Assembly: GCF_001747085.1 (NCBI RefSeq)
Contig: NZ_MDJD01000014.1
Coordinates: forward strand, 124,001-188,000
DNA length: 64,000 nucleotides
Direction: 5' to 3'
Source of the DNA: Flavivirga aquatica
GTDB lineage: Bacteria; Bacteroidota; Bacteroidia; Flavobacteriales; Flavobacteriaceae
The translations under genes were made by a program, and so were the position numbers. Positions within the stretch are counted from its first letter, which is position 1. Every line of letters starts with the position of its first letter. Positions 37,984 through 46,312 of this stretch are shown piece by piece. The notes under the pieces are model-generated. The model was not told the DNA's origin. It saw only the letters and a list, made by a program, of their open reading frames with translations, and did no database searches.

Positions 37984-38736
37984 CTACCTAAAACGCTTCA
38001 ATGTGTTTTTAGTAAACTCACTTAATACTAACTCGCCACTAATTGCAGCACGTTCAGATAATAACGTATCCCAATGTGCTGTATCTTTCCAAAAAACCAT
38101 CTTCATTTGCTTCAAGGCCTCAGGATTATAACTAGATAATTTTTCAGCTAATGCTTTTACTGCCTCATCTAACTCTTCTGTTGTTTCAAAAACTTCAGCA
38201 TACAGTCCTTTTTCTTTAGCAAACCCCGAAGAGAAAAATGTTTCTGCATCAATAGTCATTTGAGACATCGCTTGCATACCCATCTTTCTTGATACTGCTG
38301 GCTCTATTACAAAAGGTCCAATTCCAATACTTAATTCACTTAATCTTATCGAAGCATGTTTTGCTGCCAAACAATAATCTGTAGCTGCTGCTAAACCAAC
38401 ACCTCCACCAACGGTTTTTCCTTGTACTCGACCAATAACAAGTTTTGGACACATACGTATTGCATTAATAACATTAGCAAAACCTAAGAAAAACCGTTTA
38501 CCAGCTTCTTTATCGTTAATAGACATCACTTCGTTAAAACTAGCTCCTGCACAAAAGGTTCTATTTCCACCACTTCTTAAAACAATAACATTTACAGCAT
38601 CATTATTTCCTACTTCATTAATTGTTTTCTCTAATTGCGATAGTATATCGCTTGGTATTGAATTTCTGTTTGGATGAAAGAATTCTATATATCCAACTTT
38701 ATTTTCAATATTTAACGCTACGTAAGGATGTTCCAT
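37984..38736 (-). CDS. Enoyl-CoA hydratase/isomerase family protein
   Basis: This 250-residue crotonase-fold protein has the oxyanion-hole segments CAGASFNEV and GKTVGGGVGLAAATD. The usual catalytic glutamates are not clearly placed: the first reads LSIGIGPFVIEPAVS, with Glu at the second position. Candidates are enoyl-CoA hydratase or methylglutaconyl-CoA hydratase (leucine degradation). The substrate cannot be set from sequence. It is the first of two minus-strand genes here; the DUF4230 gene upstream ends 41 bp before it. Confidence 0.85.
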   Translation of the reverse strand: MEHPYVALNIENKVGYIEFFHPNRNSIPSDILSQLEKTINEVGNNDAVNVIVLRSGGNRTFCAGASFNEVMSINDKEAGKRFFLGFANVINAIRMCPKLVIGRVQGKTVGGGVGLAAATDYCLAAKHASIRLSELSIGIGPFVIEPAVSRKMGMQAMSQMTIDAETFFSSGFAKEKGLYAEVFETTEELDEAVKALAEKLSSYNPEALKQMKMVFWKDTAHWDTLLSERAAISGELVLSEFTKNTLKRFR

Positions 38737-38777
38737 AAACTAATATATTTTATAAAAAAGGGTTAATATACATAAAA

Positions 38778-39392
38778 CTAAAATTTCGCATCTTGTAAAG
38801 TTTCTATTTTATCAATAGGTCTTTCATTATATTGAAGTTTCCAACCTAAAGAATTTGTAAGAATATAAAATTTTGAGAGTTCGCTAATTAATCTATTTTG
38901 CGCATTTTTTTTTAAGTCTGAAGCTTCTATTTTTTTAACTAAAGATTTTTTTACAATATTTTTAATATCATTATAATCTTTCGCCTCAAATGGATTAAAA
39001 AAATCCGACTGAATATCATAATATTCTAAATCTGGATTAATTTTTATTTCTTCTTTTGGAATATTTATAATATTTAAAGTTTTAGTCGTTTCATCAAGAT
39101 TGAATTCAATCTTACTCAAATCATACGCAATGGTTACTTCTGCATTTACTACAATTAGCGCTTTTTTTTCTGATGTAAAATATTCTCCTAAAACATCCTT
39201 AGAGTTCTTATAATTAAAAACTTCACTAAAATGCCCTTCTGTGACAATTAGCTTTCCAACATTTTTGATTTGCTTTTGAATTAGAGAAGAGCTTTCTTGA
39301 AGCACTACTTTATCCTCTCTCTTATCTTCACAATGTTTAAAAGTAAACAAGACAACTAAAGTGATAATTACACCAAATAAAATTTTTCGCAT
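38778..39392 (-). CDS. DUF4230 membrane-anchored protein
   Basis: This 204-residue protein has one N-terminal membrane anchor (ILFGVIITLVVLFTFKHC) and an outward domain of the DUF4230 family: KNVGKLIVTEGHFSEVFNY, then ALIVVNAEVTIAYDLSKIEF and the helical KNAQNRLISELSKFYILT tail. The pattern matches a widely conserved envelope family of unknown function. It is likely co-transcribed with the hydratase gene. Upstream lies an accessory region with IS remnants. Confidence 0.85.
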   Translation of the reverse strand: MRKILFGVIITLVVLFTFKHCEDKREDKVVLQESSSLIQKQIKNVGKLIVTEGHFSEVFNYKNSKDVLGEYFTSEKKALIVVNAEVTIAYDLSKIEFNLDETTKTLNIINIPKEEIKINPDLEYYDIQSDFFNPFEAKDYNDIKNIVKKSLVKKIEASDLKKNAQNRLISELSKFYILTNSLGWKLQYNERPIDKIETLQDAKF

Positions 39393-39654
39393 GCACTAAT
39401 TTATAACTATTTTAGAAATAGTAAGCAGAAACAGATATTAACTTATGATAATATTTAGATTTCCAATTTATTAATAATGTTAGTAAAAAATAAGGTGTTT
39501 TCTACATTTAAGAAGATTGATTGCAAAAAAAAACATTAGTTTTCTTCGACATAAGAAGCCTAACTAATGAATCTCTCAACTAAACAGGTCAAAGATAATA
39601 AGGTTATTAAAAAGTTACATTAACCTAAGGTTAAACAATTATTAAGCTAAATTA

Positions 39655-39790
39655 TTTTAGAACTCATATACTTGATTTTAATAACTCTTAATTATTGGTG
39701 GAGTTATAAATTCATAAAAAAAGCCCTTAAAATCAAGTAAATATCAGTTTTGGTTAGTTTTTTTAGAGGGTTGTGCAACGGTTACCGTTG
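39655..39790. mobile_element. Right-end remnant of a degenerate IS (family R, copy 3)
   Basis: From 39660 on, the sequence matches 21217-21310: ACTCATATACTTGATTTTAA, then AAATCAAGTAAATATCAG and TTTTTTTAGAGGGTTGTGCA, ending in ACGGTTACC. Only the right end survives. It abuts the 3' end of the MBL-fold gene, just as copy 1 abuts the first module. The remaining part of the 39393-39811 gap is A+T-rich and holds no gene I recognise. Confidence 0.65.
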
Positions 39791-39811
39791 TTGCAGTTAA
39801 TCTATTCTAAA

Positions 39812-40807
39812 CTAATCATCCCATCGAACATAATTTAACATCGTCGAAATATGACTTTTTGTAAACACATCGACTCCAGCCAATTGACTAATCCAACGTG
39901 ATTTAATTTCTTTATAACTATCTTCAATCACTTTGTTTAAGAAGGTATCAAATAATAGGTATTTATTGTTCCAGCCTATTTTTTCTGCTGCTGCACTCAT
40001 CACTTCCAACATGTTTGTCGAACTATGAATTCGTTTAACTGTTTCATATAAATCATTAACATAGGCTTTATTTAATAAGACATCATCTTTAGTTCCTATT
40101 CCTGTCAAATGTCCACCAATAAAGACATCAAAATCATAAGCTAAAATTTGGTCGAACACTTTCAAGTAATTATGGACATTATTACTCAAATCAAGATTTT
40201 TAAAAGGAACATAACCAGGTGCCAAAACATCTATTACCATTAAAAATTTATCTTGTGGAACTGATACAAATAAATCTCCTTCATTTGAATGATAATTCAT
40301 GTGATTGGAAAGATAAATCTGTTTACTTCCTTTTTTTAAAACTAAAGCTCCTTCAAAAGTTCTAGTGGGAATTAATCTTCTAGAATCATTCTTCTCTCTC
40401 AAAAAATCAGCTACTCCAGTTTGCGATATGATTTCTAAATCTTTGAGGTTAGATAAATATTGAGAACCACCAATATGATCTGAATGTCCATGTGTATAAA
40501 CCAATGTTCTAATTGGCTCATTAGTTACTTCTTTAACAGCTTTTTCAATTTTTTGACCAAAACTCTCTGGGGCATCAATTAAAACAACACCATCTGAGGT
40601 TACGATTGCTGCAGATTGCCATATTCCATCCGTTAACACATAAATATTTGGTTTAACCTCTTCAATAACATAGCCTTTTTCGTAGCTTACCTTTATAGAT
40701 TTTTCTAAAGTACTATTTAATACTGGTTCATAGCTCTCTAATGTCTTTTGAGCATACGAACTAATTGATATTGCTACAATTGCTACTATTGTTATTACAT
40801 TTTTCAT
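39812..40807 (-). CDS. Exported MBL-fold metallohydrolase
   Basis: This 331-residue protein has a signal peptide (VAIVAISISSYAQ) and an intact metallo-beta-lactamase motif, THGHSDHIGG. Downstream ligands are in YLSNHMNYHSNEGD and VFIGGHLTGIG. It is probably periplasmic or secreted and binds two zinc ions. The substrate is unknown; relatives include lactonases and thioester or sulfatase-like hydrolases. It is the last gene of the second Crp/NTF2/MBL module, 19 bp after the NTF2-like gene. Compared with the protein at 19208 it is longer and keeps the full metal motif. Confidence 0.87.
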   Translation of the reverse strand: MKNVITIVAIVAISISSYAQKTLESYEPVLNSTLEKSIKVSYEKGYVIEEVKPNIYVLTDGIWQSAAIVTSDGVVLIDAPESFGQKIEKAVKEVTNEPIRTLVYTHGHSDHIGGSQYLSNLKDLEIISQTGVADFLREKNDSRRLIPTRTFEGALVLKKGSKQIYLSNHMNYHSNEGDLFVSVPQDKFLMVIDVLAPGYVPFKNLDLSNNVHNYLKVFDQILAYDFDVFIGGHLTGIGTKDDVLLNKAYVNDLYETVKRIHSSTNMLEVMSAAAEKIGWNNKYLLFDTFLNKVIEDSYKEIKSRWISQLAGVDVFTKSHISTMLNYVRWDD

Positions 40808-40826
40808 TTTTCTAGATTTAGTATTA

Positions 40827-41315
40827 TTATTTAGTTTTGTTAAACATATAGCGTGCTATTTTCCACTTCCCGTTTTCTTTTTCAAAAACAAATAACTCTC
40901 TATTTTCTTCTGGAATAGTTTCTCCATTTGTATGAATCAAGGTTGTTCCTTTTGAGCTAGTAACCGCATAGGCCAAGGTGTTTTCGATAGTAATCTCTTC
41001 GATATAAAACTCGATGTTCAATTGTATTTGCGAAAACACGAAGTCGTAAGCTCCTTTAATGCTATCTGTTCCTATTGCAGAGGGTGCACCACTTGGCATA
41101 AAAATGCCATCTTTAGCGTATAAAGAAGTTGCTTTTTCAGCATCAGACGTGTTTAATGTTTCTTTATAAGCCATTAATAAACTTTTGATTTCTTGTTTTG
41201 CTAATTTCTCCATTGTTTGTGTGTTTTTAAGGGTTTTATTATTTGCATTTTCAGATATGTTTTGACAAGAAGCTAATAGCATTGATCCTATTAAAATGAT
41301 GAAAAGTTTTTTCAT
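40827..41315 (-). CDS. NTF2/SnoaL-like (DUF4440) lipoprotein
   Basis: This 162-residue protein has the lipoprotein signal LIGSMLLASCQNI and a DUF4440/SnoaL pattern: ALLMAYKETLNTSDAEKAT-like helix, LYAKDGIFMPSGAPSAIGTD, and end strands ENGKWKIARYMFN. The AKDGIFMPSG stretch is typical of SgcJ/EcaC-like pocket proteins. Function is unknown. It lies between the Crp/Fnr gene (92 bp upstream) and the MBL-fold gene. Confidence 0.83.
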   Translation of the reverse strand: MKKLFIILIGSMLLASCQNISENANNKTLKNTQTMEKLAKQEIKSLLMAYKETLNTSDAEKATSLYAKDGIFMPSGAPSAIGTDSIKGAYDFVFSQIQLNIEFYIEEITIENTLAYAVTSSKGTTLIHTNGETIPEENRELFVFEKENGKWKIARYMFNKTK

Positions 41316-41407
41316 AGATTGTCAATATTAATTATTAATACCACAAAGATGAGATGTAATAATAAGGTGTACCTATAAGATACCTTAAGAAAGACGCTTA
41401 ATGTAGA

Positions 41408-41989
41408 TTAAGATTTTGCTATTTTCTTACGAATAGTACTTAAAAACTCTGGCGTAACGCCAAGGAAAGATGCAATTTGGACGTTTGAAATACGATTGGA
41501 GAAATATGGATAACGGTTCATGAAATCAAGATAACGCTCTTCGGCAGTCGAACTAATATTTTGTAAGACACGCTTTTGATAAGAAACCAGAGCATTTTCA
41601 GTAAAGACTCTGAATATTCTATTGAATTTGGGATAATTCACAAACAAATCTAGTTGGTCTTGTTTTTTTATTTGAAGTATTACAGAATTTTCAATGGCTT
41701 CAATATATAATTTACTTGGCTCTTCAGAATGAAAACTTCCAATATCACCAATCCACCAATTTTCCACTGCAAATTGGATGTTATGTTCTTTTCCATTTTC
41801 GTTAACAAAATACATTCTAAAACACCCTTCAACGACAAATGTGTTTAGCATACATATATCGCCTTCTTGAAGAATAATTTGTCTTCGCTTAATTCTACGT
41901 TCTTTAAACACTTTTTTTAGAGCATCTATTTCCTCTCTTTTAAGTGGTAAAATATTGGAAAAGTAATTTATGATTGGTTCTATGTTCAT
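41408..41989 (-). CDS. Crp/Fnr-family transcriptional regulator
   Basis: This 193-residue protein has an effector-binding beta roll (LQEGDICMLNTFVVEGCFRM) and a C-terminal helix-turn-helix (NVQIASFLGVTPEFLSTIRK). It shares with the regulator at 20186-20764 the NWW[IV][GT]DI[GD]SF and EERYLDFMNRYPYFSNRISN-type blocks, so the two are paralogues. It heads the second module and should control the two genes after it. A run of short tandem repeats lies 56-108 bp upstream of its start codon, where the promoter is expected. Confidence 0.88.
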   Translation of the reverse strand: MNIEPIINYFSNILPLKREEIDALKKVFKERRIKRRQIILQEGDICMLNTFVVEGCFRMYFVNENGKEHNIQFAVENWWIGDIGSFHSEEPSKLYIEAIENSVILQIKKQDQLDLFVNYPKFNRIFRVFTENALVSYQKRVLQNISSTAEERYLDFMNRYPYFSNRISNVQIASFLGVTPEFLSTIRKKIAKS

Positions 41990-42044
41990 TTTTCAGATTA
42001 CCTACAACGTCTCAATCTCAAATAAAAAGTCGTTTTTAATACTT

Positions 42045-42097
42045 TTTATTTATTTATTTATTTATTTATTTTTTTTTTTTGTGTGTGTGTGTGTGTG
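42045..42097. repeat. Compound simple-sequence repeat upstream of the Crp/Fnr gene
   Basis: About six TTTA units (42046-42068) are followed by a run of twelve T (42069-42080) and then 8.5 GT units (42081-42097). Such tracts mutate by slippage. Its place in the promoter zone of the regulator at 41408-41989 could make expression variable. Confidence 0.9.
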
Positions 42098-42144
42098 CCA
42101 AGCATATACATCTTTTTATTTACCGAAATTAAATAATTAATCTA

Positions 42145-43045
42145 TAGGATGCAAGTCCCTTATGGGCAGGAGTAACGTTTCTAACCATTAATAAAGCCCC
42201 AAGGGTGGTAACTTTGAGGTTACATCTGAAGGACACGAGACAACAAAACTTGGTACTGACGAACAGAAATCATATAAAGGAGCATAATTACTTGGGTAAG
42301 CAAGCACATCATTGTAACGCCCAAAAAAATACTAAAAGGGTAATTATTAGATGCCATTACCTAGAGAGATCTCTATAATCACGAGTTGGTCATCAAGTAG
42401 AGAAGTCAGCAGAAGTCATAGTACTTACTTATTGGAAACGAGTTGTGCCGCAGTAACACATAGGTCTCACGAGTAAGGAAGAACAGAACATTAAATTAGA
42501 TCTAAATTCGATTAGGGTGCTGAGCTAGCCCAATCTAAGGCAGACAGGAGTTTGGTAAATTATTATAAATCAATGCTACTAAAGGCTATTAGAAGTAATC
42601 GTTATTTACCCAAAACAATCTTAGTTGCCCATGTTCATAAAAGTCAAGGAAAATCACGACTTTTAGGAATATTAACAGTAGTAAATAAGATGTCTTCAAC
42701 AAGCGATAAGCCAGCAATTAATGGTTAAATTTGAGTGTGATTTCACCTCTTTAGCTATGGCTTTCGCCCGAATCAAAATCTTCAAAAGACAATACTACAA
42801 GCACAGGCATACATCAACCATGGCTACCAAGATATTCTAGATATCGACTTAGAAGGATTCTTTGATAAAGTATACCATAGTATCCTAATTACAGCTTATT
42901 TACAATAAAGATAGATGTTCCAATAACCTTGCGTTTAATCCGGAAATGGCTTCGATCACCTATACTTATAACAGATCCCCACACACACGGTGATGTGAGA
43001 GACGTAGTGGCAACCGTTAGACCGTCACCCGTCTACTCTATGTGT
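42145..43045 (+). mobile_element. Degenerate group II intron with broken reverse transcriptase
   Basis: The 5' part has a typical bacterial intron start (GGATGCAAGTCCCTTATGGG) and long structured noncoding sequence. The 3' end has a domain V/VI-like segment (ACACACGGTGATGTGAGAGA to CCGTCTACTCTAT). Between lie fragments of the intron-encoded protein: 42552-42725 (LVNYYKSMLLKAIRSNRYLP, stop after PAING), 42755-42907 (LFSYGFRPNQNLQKTILQAQ, DILDIDLEGFFDKV, stop) and 42929-42970 (LRLIRKWLRSPI). The YADD active site and most of the palm are deleted. It can neither splice-assist nor move by itself. Confidence 0.8.
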
Positions 43046-43064
43046 ACTGGTTTTATTGTGAGGT

Positions 43065-44792
43065 TTAATAAGTCAAATAAGCTTTTAATCTTGTCAAACC
43101 ACTTATCCAACCTGCTGGATGATGTATTCCTCCTTCATCTCCAAACACAATTGGTAAGTCAGTTTCTTTAGATGGTTTTTCAAGTCTAAATTGACCATCT
43201 GATTCAAAACCGTTTGTAATAGTGCCAACCATGGCATCCCAATCTTCTTTATACCGATTCCCTATACCAACAATCATACTTGCAGAAAAATCTGGAGTGT
43301 TTTCATGAAATCCAGAGTGTAATCCAGTTATCCATTGCAAGTTACCTGTTGCTATTTCAATGAATTGTTGGTCATTATACAAATGATAGAACTCCATTGC
43401 TAAACCTGCAGCATACCCAAAAATTTTGTTGTGTCCATGATACCAGCCACTCCAGTTTAGTAAGCCTATGCCTTTATAATATCCAGCAGGTAGTATTTTA
43501 AATGGATTTTGGTTTGTAGCTGGAACTAAATAATTATAAGCAAAGCTTTTAACTGTCTGATTCCATTTTTTTGAATCCTCATGGTTTGACCACAAGGAAC
43601 TCATTTCGATAAACGGGATAATATAGTGAGGGAAATGACCTCCCTGATTATATGCTTTGTAATTAGCATTCCATGCTCCACAATGTATATTTGCTTTTTC
43701 GGTAAAATCGTAAGAATCGTAAGTATAAAAATGACCATACAAACCATCTTCTGCCCTAGTTTTAGGTACTTGCCTTACCATTATCCTATTCGCATAATTA
43801 ATAGCATTTTGTTTGTATTCTGTCTTTCCGCATTTGTATAGTTCCACAGAAGCCCACATCATCATTATTAAGTCACGCGTCATCCATTCTTTAGGTGGTT
43901 TACGCATTCCATAAGGTGCTCCATGTGTAATTGCAAAATAATTTGTATTATCCCAATGAAGCACAGGCCCATAGGTTGATATCCAATTGTATGCTTTTAC
44001 CGAACGTTTCAAATATGAATCCGCCAACAATGGATTTTTATTTTTTATCAGACGTGAAATACGTGCTAATATCATAGCTGTTTTCGCTACATTTCCTGTA
44101 ACTACCTTATAGTTTTCCCTCATTTCATGAATTACGGCACCTTCTTGAAAACCAATTTCTTTTGCTTTGTCTTGGCAGCGTGTAACATAATTAGCCCCTA
44201 CAATTATTTGTTGGTAGGCTTCTTTTAATTCATGGGTTGATAATTCATTAGCAGTTAATTCGATTACATCGCACAATGCATTTAACATTATTATATGGCT
44301 ACTAACTTCTTGCAATGGGCTACCACAATCTTTCCAGCCACCTTCAGGTTGATAACTTAAACTATCACGAATCTTTAGGTGAGCGAGGGCTGTTTTATAC
44401 CATGTTTCGTTCCATAAATGGTTTTTGCTAATTTTAATTGGGAGTTCTTTTTTGCTGCTATAAAAAACTTGCTTCCTTTCTTTTATTATCAAATAATATT
44501 CTCCAGTAACATTCCAATCGGTAAAATCAATCTTCCACCAATACTTATTCCATTTTTTTCCCTGCGGTATTATCGTTCCTGAATAAACTTTTTTATCAGT
44601 TGAACTTTGTTTTAGGAAAAAAGAAGCTTTGGAGCTTAAAAAAGTAGAGTCTTTATGTTGAATCATTGCAACTTTAGGCAATTCTAAATCATAACCAATC
44701 TGTGAATAGGTTAAAACTCTGTAGTCAAAATCATCCTGAGCGTAGATGCTAATTGACAATAATAAAAGTAAAAATGTAATAATCTTATTCAT
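43065..44792 (-). CDS. Secreted GH9-like glycoside hydrolase
   Basis: This 575-residue protein has a signal peptide (FLLLLLSISIYAQ) and an N-terminal Ig-like domain as in CelD-type GH9 enzymes (about 25-130, beginning YSQIGYDLELPKVAMI). An (alpha/alpha)6-barrel-like catalytic part follows. The place of the GH9 DAGD motif reads GGWKDCGSPL, and the C-terminal catalytic block reads GDEGGIHHPAGWISGL. The motif match is partial, so the substrate (beta-glucan or other) is uncertain. No T9SS tail or CBM is visible. It sits between the group II intron and an IS remnant, suggesting acquisition. Confidence 0.7.
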   Translation of the reverse strand: MNKIITFLLLLLSISIYAQDDFDYRVLTYSQIGYDLELPKVAMIQHKDSTFLSSKASFFLKQSSTDKKVYSGTIIPQGKKWNKYWWKIDFTDWNVTGEYYLIIKERKQVFYSSKKELPIKISKNHLWNETWYKTALAHLKIRDSLSYQPEGGWKDCGSPLQEVSSHIIMLNALCDVIELTANELSTHELKEAYQQIIVGANYVTRCQDKAKEIGFQEGAVIHEMRENYKVVTGNVAKTAMILARISRLIKNKNPLLADSYLKRSVKAYNWISTYGPVLHWDNTNYFAITHGAPYGMRKPPKEWMTRDLIMMMWASVELYKCGKTEYKQNAINYANRIMVRQVPKTRAEDGLYGHFYTYDSYDFTEKANIHCGAWNANYKAYNQGGHFPHYIIPFIEMSSLWSNHEDSKKWNQTVKSFAYNYLVPATNQNPFKILPAGYYKGIGLLNWSGWYHGHNKIFGYAAGLAMEFYHLYNDQQFIEIATGNLQWITGLHSGFHENTPDFSASMIVGIGNRYKEDWDAMVGTITNGFESDGQFRLEKPSKETDLPIVFGDEGGIHHPAGWISGLTRLKAYLTY

Positions 44793-44874
44793 ATTTTATT
44801 CTATTTGATATTTGTGTAAGCTTCCCCTGATTTAAGACTGTTTAAATTTCTAATTATTATCAAATTTATTATTT

Positions 44875-44908
44875 TTAATTCTAATAGAGCTAGCTCTATT
44901 AGAATTAA
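44875..44908. repeat. Perfect 34-bp palindrome upstream of the GH9-like gene
   Basis: The half-site TTAATTCTAATAGAGCT is followed immediately by its exact reverse complement, with no loop. It lies 83 bp upstream of the GH9-like start codon. It could be an operator, a cruciform-forming end of a mobile element, or a bidirectional terminator. Confidence 0.85.
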
Positions 44909-44941
44909 GTAGGCCAAAACCAAGCAATGAATTATACACGT

Positions 44942-45314
44942 TGTACCTGTGCACAACCTATTTCGAAATATAGCTAAATTTTGTATATTAATACATGTAA
45001 GGAAATAAAATATATCAAGAAAAATTATTCAGCAGTTTTCAGTTGAGTAATCGAGTTCGAAAAGATAGTTTTTATCGGAGACTATCAAACATTTTAGATT
45101 TAGAATTTCTACGTAAAAAACAAAAGTTTATTATGACTTCTATGGACAAAAGAGTATAGATTCTATTTTTTGGATAAGCTAATAGGTGTACGCAGCTTTC
45201 TACTTTAGCTTATAATTTAAAGAAATACTTAAAATTCACAAAAAACAAAAGTCTTTAAAATCAAGCAAATATCAGTTTTGGTAAGTTTTTTTAGAGGGTT
45301 GTGCAACGGTTACC
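44942..45314 (+). mobile_element. Internally deleted IS remnant with both ends (family R, copy 4)
   Basis: The left end TGTACCTGTGCACAACC and right end GGTTGTGCAACGGTTACC are imperfect inverted repeats about 370 bp apart. 45012-45125 reads in frame as YQEKLFSSFQLSNRVRKDSF, then YRRLSNILDLEFLRKK, matching copy 2 at 21053-21165. The 3' third matches copies 1-3. The transposase core is deleted, so the element is MITE-like in form. Confidence 0.7.
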
Positions 45315-45402
45315 ATTGTTGAACTAATCCTCGTGCCTCGGAAGCTAACCAGTGCATATAAAAATAGTTTAAATTTAGGTACTAAATAAAAATTTAAAAA
45401 TT

Positions 45403-46312
45403 ATGTATCAAAAAAAAACAAAAGACGATCCTAGAAACGGCTTTAGTTCGTGTTCCAAAATTCGCAATATTAGTTGAGAAACTCACCCTAAGTTTCTCCA
45501 TAAACGGTAAATCAACAAGTACGTTAACTAATTATTTACGCTGCTTATCTCATTTAGCCATTCATAGTAATACAAGTCCAGAGTTATTGGGTATAGAAGC
45601 TATAAACGACTACCTTTTTCATTGCCAAAACCATCATAAAACACCCTCAGAAAGTTTTTTTAAACATACTATTTTTGGTTTACGTGCAGGATACAAGGTT
45701 ATGGGCATGGAACAAAAACGGATCCAACTCCCCCAAATTCGCAGACAAAAAGATCTTCCCATAGTACTTAATAAGCAATAAACCCTAGCGTTATTAAAAG
45801 CACCAAAATTCTTAAAACATCGCTTGATCCTTGGACTGTTATATGGCTGCGGACTCCGAAGCTATGAACTCTGCAATTTATTACAATCTGATGTCGATTT
45901 TGAACGAAAAACAGTATTTATAAAGAAGCAAAAAGGAAAAACAGACCGTTACCTCCCCTTAAGCAAGCATCTTATTAGAGGTCTCAAGCTTTACTTAGAA
46001 ACAGAAAAACCAATACGCTATCTTTTTAACAACCAAGTTACAAAAGCTGGTACCGCGCAGCCTATTACGGTTAGAGCCATCCAATGGCTTATAAAAGAAA
46101 GCCGCTCAAAAGTAAATACCCAAAAGAAGTTTACAGCCCATACCTTACGTCATAGTTATGCCACCCATTTACTAGAAGCAGGTTTGAATATCATGAGTTT
46201 AAAAGAACTTTTAGGGCATGCACATATAGAAACCACGATAATCTATCTGCATGTTGCCCATACTGGGAGCTCTATAAAGTTCAGTCCTTTAGATACCTTG
46301 TTTTCTAAATAA
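45403..46312 (+). pseudogene. Tyrosine recombinase of an IS91-type element, broken
   Basis: The plus-strand sequence reads as a phage-integrase-type recombinase: an N-terminal SAM-like core-binding domain (VEKLTLSFSINGKSTSTLTN) and a catalytic domain with Arg (LLYGCGLRSYELCNL), HTLRHSYATHLLEAG and LGHAHIETTIIYLHV with the Tyr nucleophile. A run of nine A at 45410-45418 puts the ATG at 45403 out of frame; eight would restore it. An in-frame TAA at 45779-45781 follows VLNKQ where a Glu codon is expected. The last part, 45824-46312, is open and overlaps the transposase start by 1 bp. Confidence 0.88.

Noticed and set aside
42046-42097. Simple-repeat tract as a CRISPR or VNTR array
   Set aside because: The units are only 1-4 bp and have no spacers; it is a plain microsatellite.
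42929-43171. 80-codon frame as an independent small gene
   Set aside because: Its first part is the tail of the broken intron reverse transcriptase (LRLIRKWLRSPI), followed by intron domain V sequence read as protein.
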